This document shows positions 6,108 to 6,303 of a stretch of 6,303 nucleotides of DNA, in pieces. The translations under genes and the position numbers were made by a program. The stretch's first letter is position 1. Each line of letters opens with the position of its first letter. The stretch lies in contig JAEWBL010000309.1 in the NCBI GenBank assembly GCA_023391175.1, positions 1 through 6,303 of the forward strand. The letters run 5' to 3'. The DNA is from Pseudomonadota bacterium (GTDB taxonomy: Bacteria; Pseudomonadota; Alphaproteobacteria; Rhizobiales; Xanthobacteraceae). A model generated the notes under the pieces. The model was not told the DNA's origin, did no database searches, and saw nothing but the letters and a program-made list of their open reading frames with translations.

Positions 6108-6119
6108 TGCCACGTGGCA
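6108..6119. promoter_or_regulatory. Perfect 12-bp palindrome upstream of the antiporter
   Basis: TGCCACGTGGCA is a perfect 12-bp palindrome with a CACGTG centre, 47 bp upstream of the antiporter start. Its size, symmetry and position suit a dimeric regulator's operator. On the minus strand it overlaps TTGCCA (6120-6115), a possible -35, but the matching -10 (CATCAA, 6097-6092) is poor. A single site in GC-rich DNA is modest evidence. Confidence 0.3.
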
Positions 6120-6221
6120 AGGCCAAACCGGCCGGCACCGTCCGCGGTTGGGGCGCGGACACTGGGGCGGGACCAGACGCGCGGGCATCCGCGCCGCCGC
6201 CGTTGCCCGCCGCAGCCCTCG

Positions 6222-6240
6222 CCGGCCCGAGGCGGGCCGG
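6222..6240 (-). terminator. GC-rich hairpin past the edge gene
   Basis: CCGGCCCG (6222-6229) and CGGGCCGG (6233-6240) form a perfect 8-bp stem around AGG. On the minus strand it starts about 20 nt after the TAG at 6261-6263 and could terminate that gene. No T run follows, so it may be a GC-rich stem of no consequence. Confidence 0.35.
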
Positions 6241-6260
6241 GGATCAAGCCGCCCTGACGC

Positions 6261-6303
6261 CTACGCCCGCGGACGGCGGCGGAACAGCCGCGTCAGCAGG
6301 GTC
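6261..6303 (-). CDS. Possible 3' end of an unidentified gene
   Basis: Reading the minus strand inward from the window edge, one frame gives TLLTRLFRRRPRA followed by TAG (6263-6261). The basic, arginine-rich ending resembles many protein C-termini, and a hairpin follows. Thirteen residues are too few to name a family or to prove coding. Another frame stays open to a TGA at about 6245. If real, the gene is upstream of and co-oriented with the antiporter, separated by about 200 nt. Confidence 0.3.
   Translation of the reverse strand, partial: TLLTRLFRRRPRA

Overview
The window is very GC-rich and looks chromosomal. It carries the ribosomal protein cluster rpsF-rpsR-(DUF2232 membrane protein)-rplI. 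That gene order, with a DUF2232 protein inside it, is typical of Alphaproteobacteria of the order Hyphomicrobiales (Rhizobiales). The GC richness, the long charged tails on S6 and L9, a promoter of CTTGNC/CTATAT type and 'CCGGTCAAGCCGG' palindromes fit the same group. A Xanthobacter/Azorhizobium/Ancylobacter-like organism is my guess, not something proven here.

Layout. 1-330: non-coding region with a candidate promoter (97-124) and a leader of about 200 nt before rpsF. 331-1043: rpsF and rpsR, translationally coupled through a shared base (TGATG). 1063-1097: a perfect 12-bp hairpin with a short T-rich tail, a probable (partial) terminator inside the cluster. 1186-2154: a polytopic DUF2232 membrane protein. 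2195-2776: rplI, followed by a strong intrinsic terminator (2832-2872). 2873-3116: GC-rich spacer. 3117-4391: a complete cyclopropane-fatty-acyl-phospholipid synthase (cfa). 4392-4606: convergent intergenic region with five 15-bp tandem repeats and an inverted pair of REP-like palindromes. 4607-6061, minus strand: a sodium:proton antiporter/citrate-transporter-superfamily membrane protein with a signal peptide. 6062-6303: its upstream region and, at the edge, a possible 3' end of another minus-strand gene.

How the genes relate. The first four genes are core translation functions plus an uncharacterised membrane protein that travels with them. cfa (membrane lipid modification) and the antiporter (ion homeostasis) are separate transcription units that converge on the repeat-rich spacer. 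I do not see evidence of a novel multi-gene system. The parts worth a second look are RNA and DNA elements: possible alternative pairings at the rpsF Shine-Dalgarno and at the rplI terminator, a Shine-Dalgarno hairpin at the antiporter, and the tandem-repeat/REP block.
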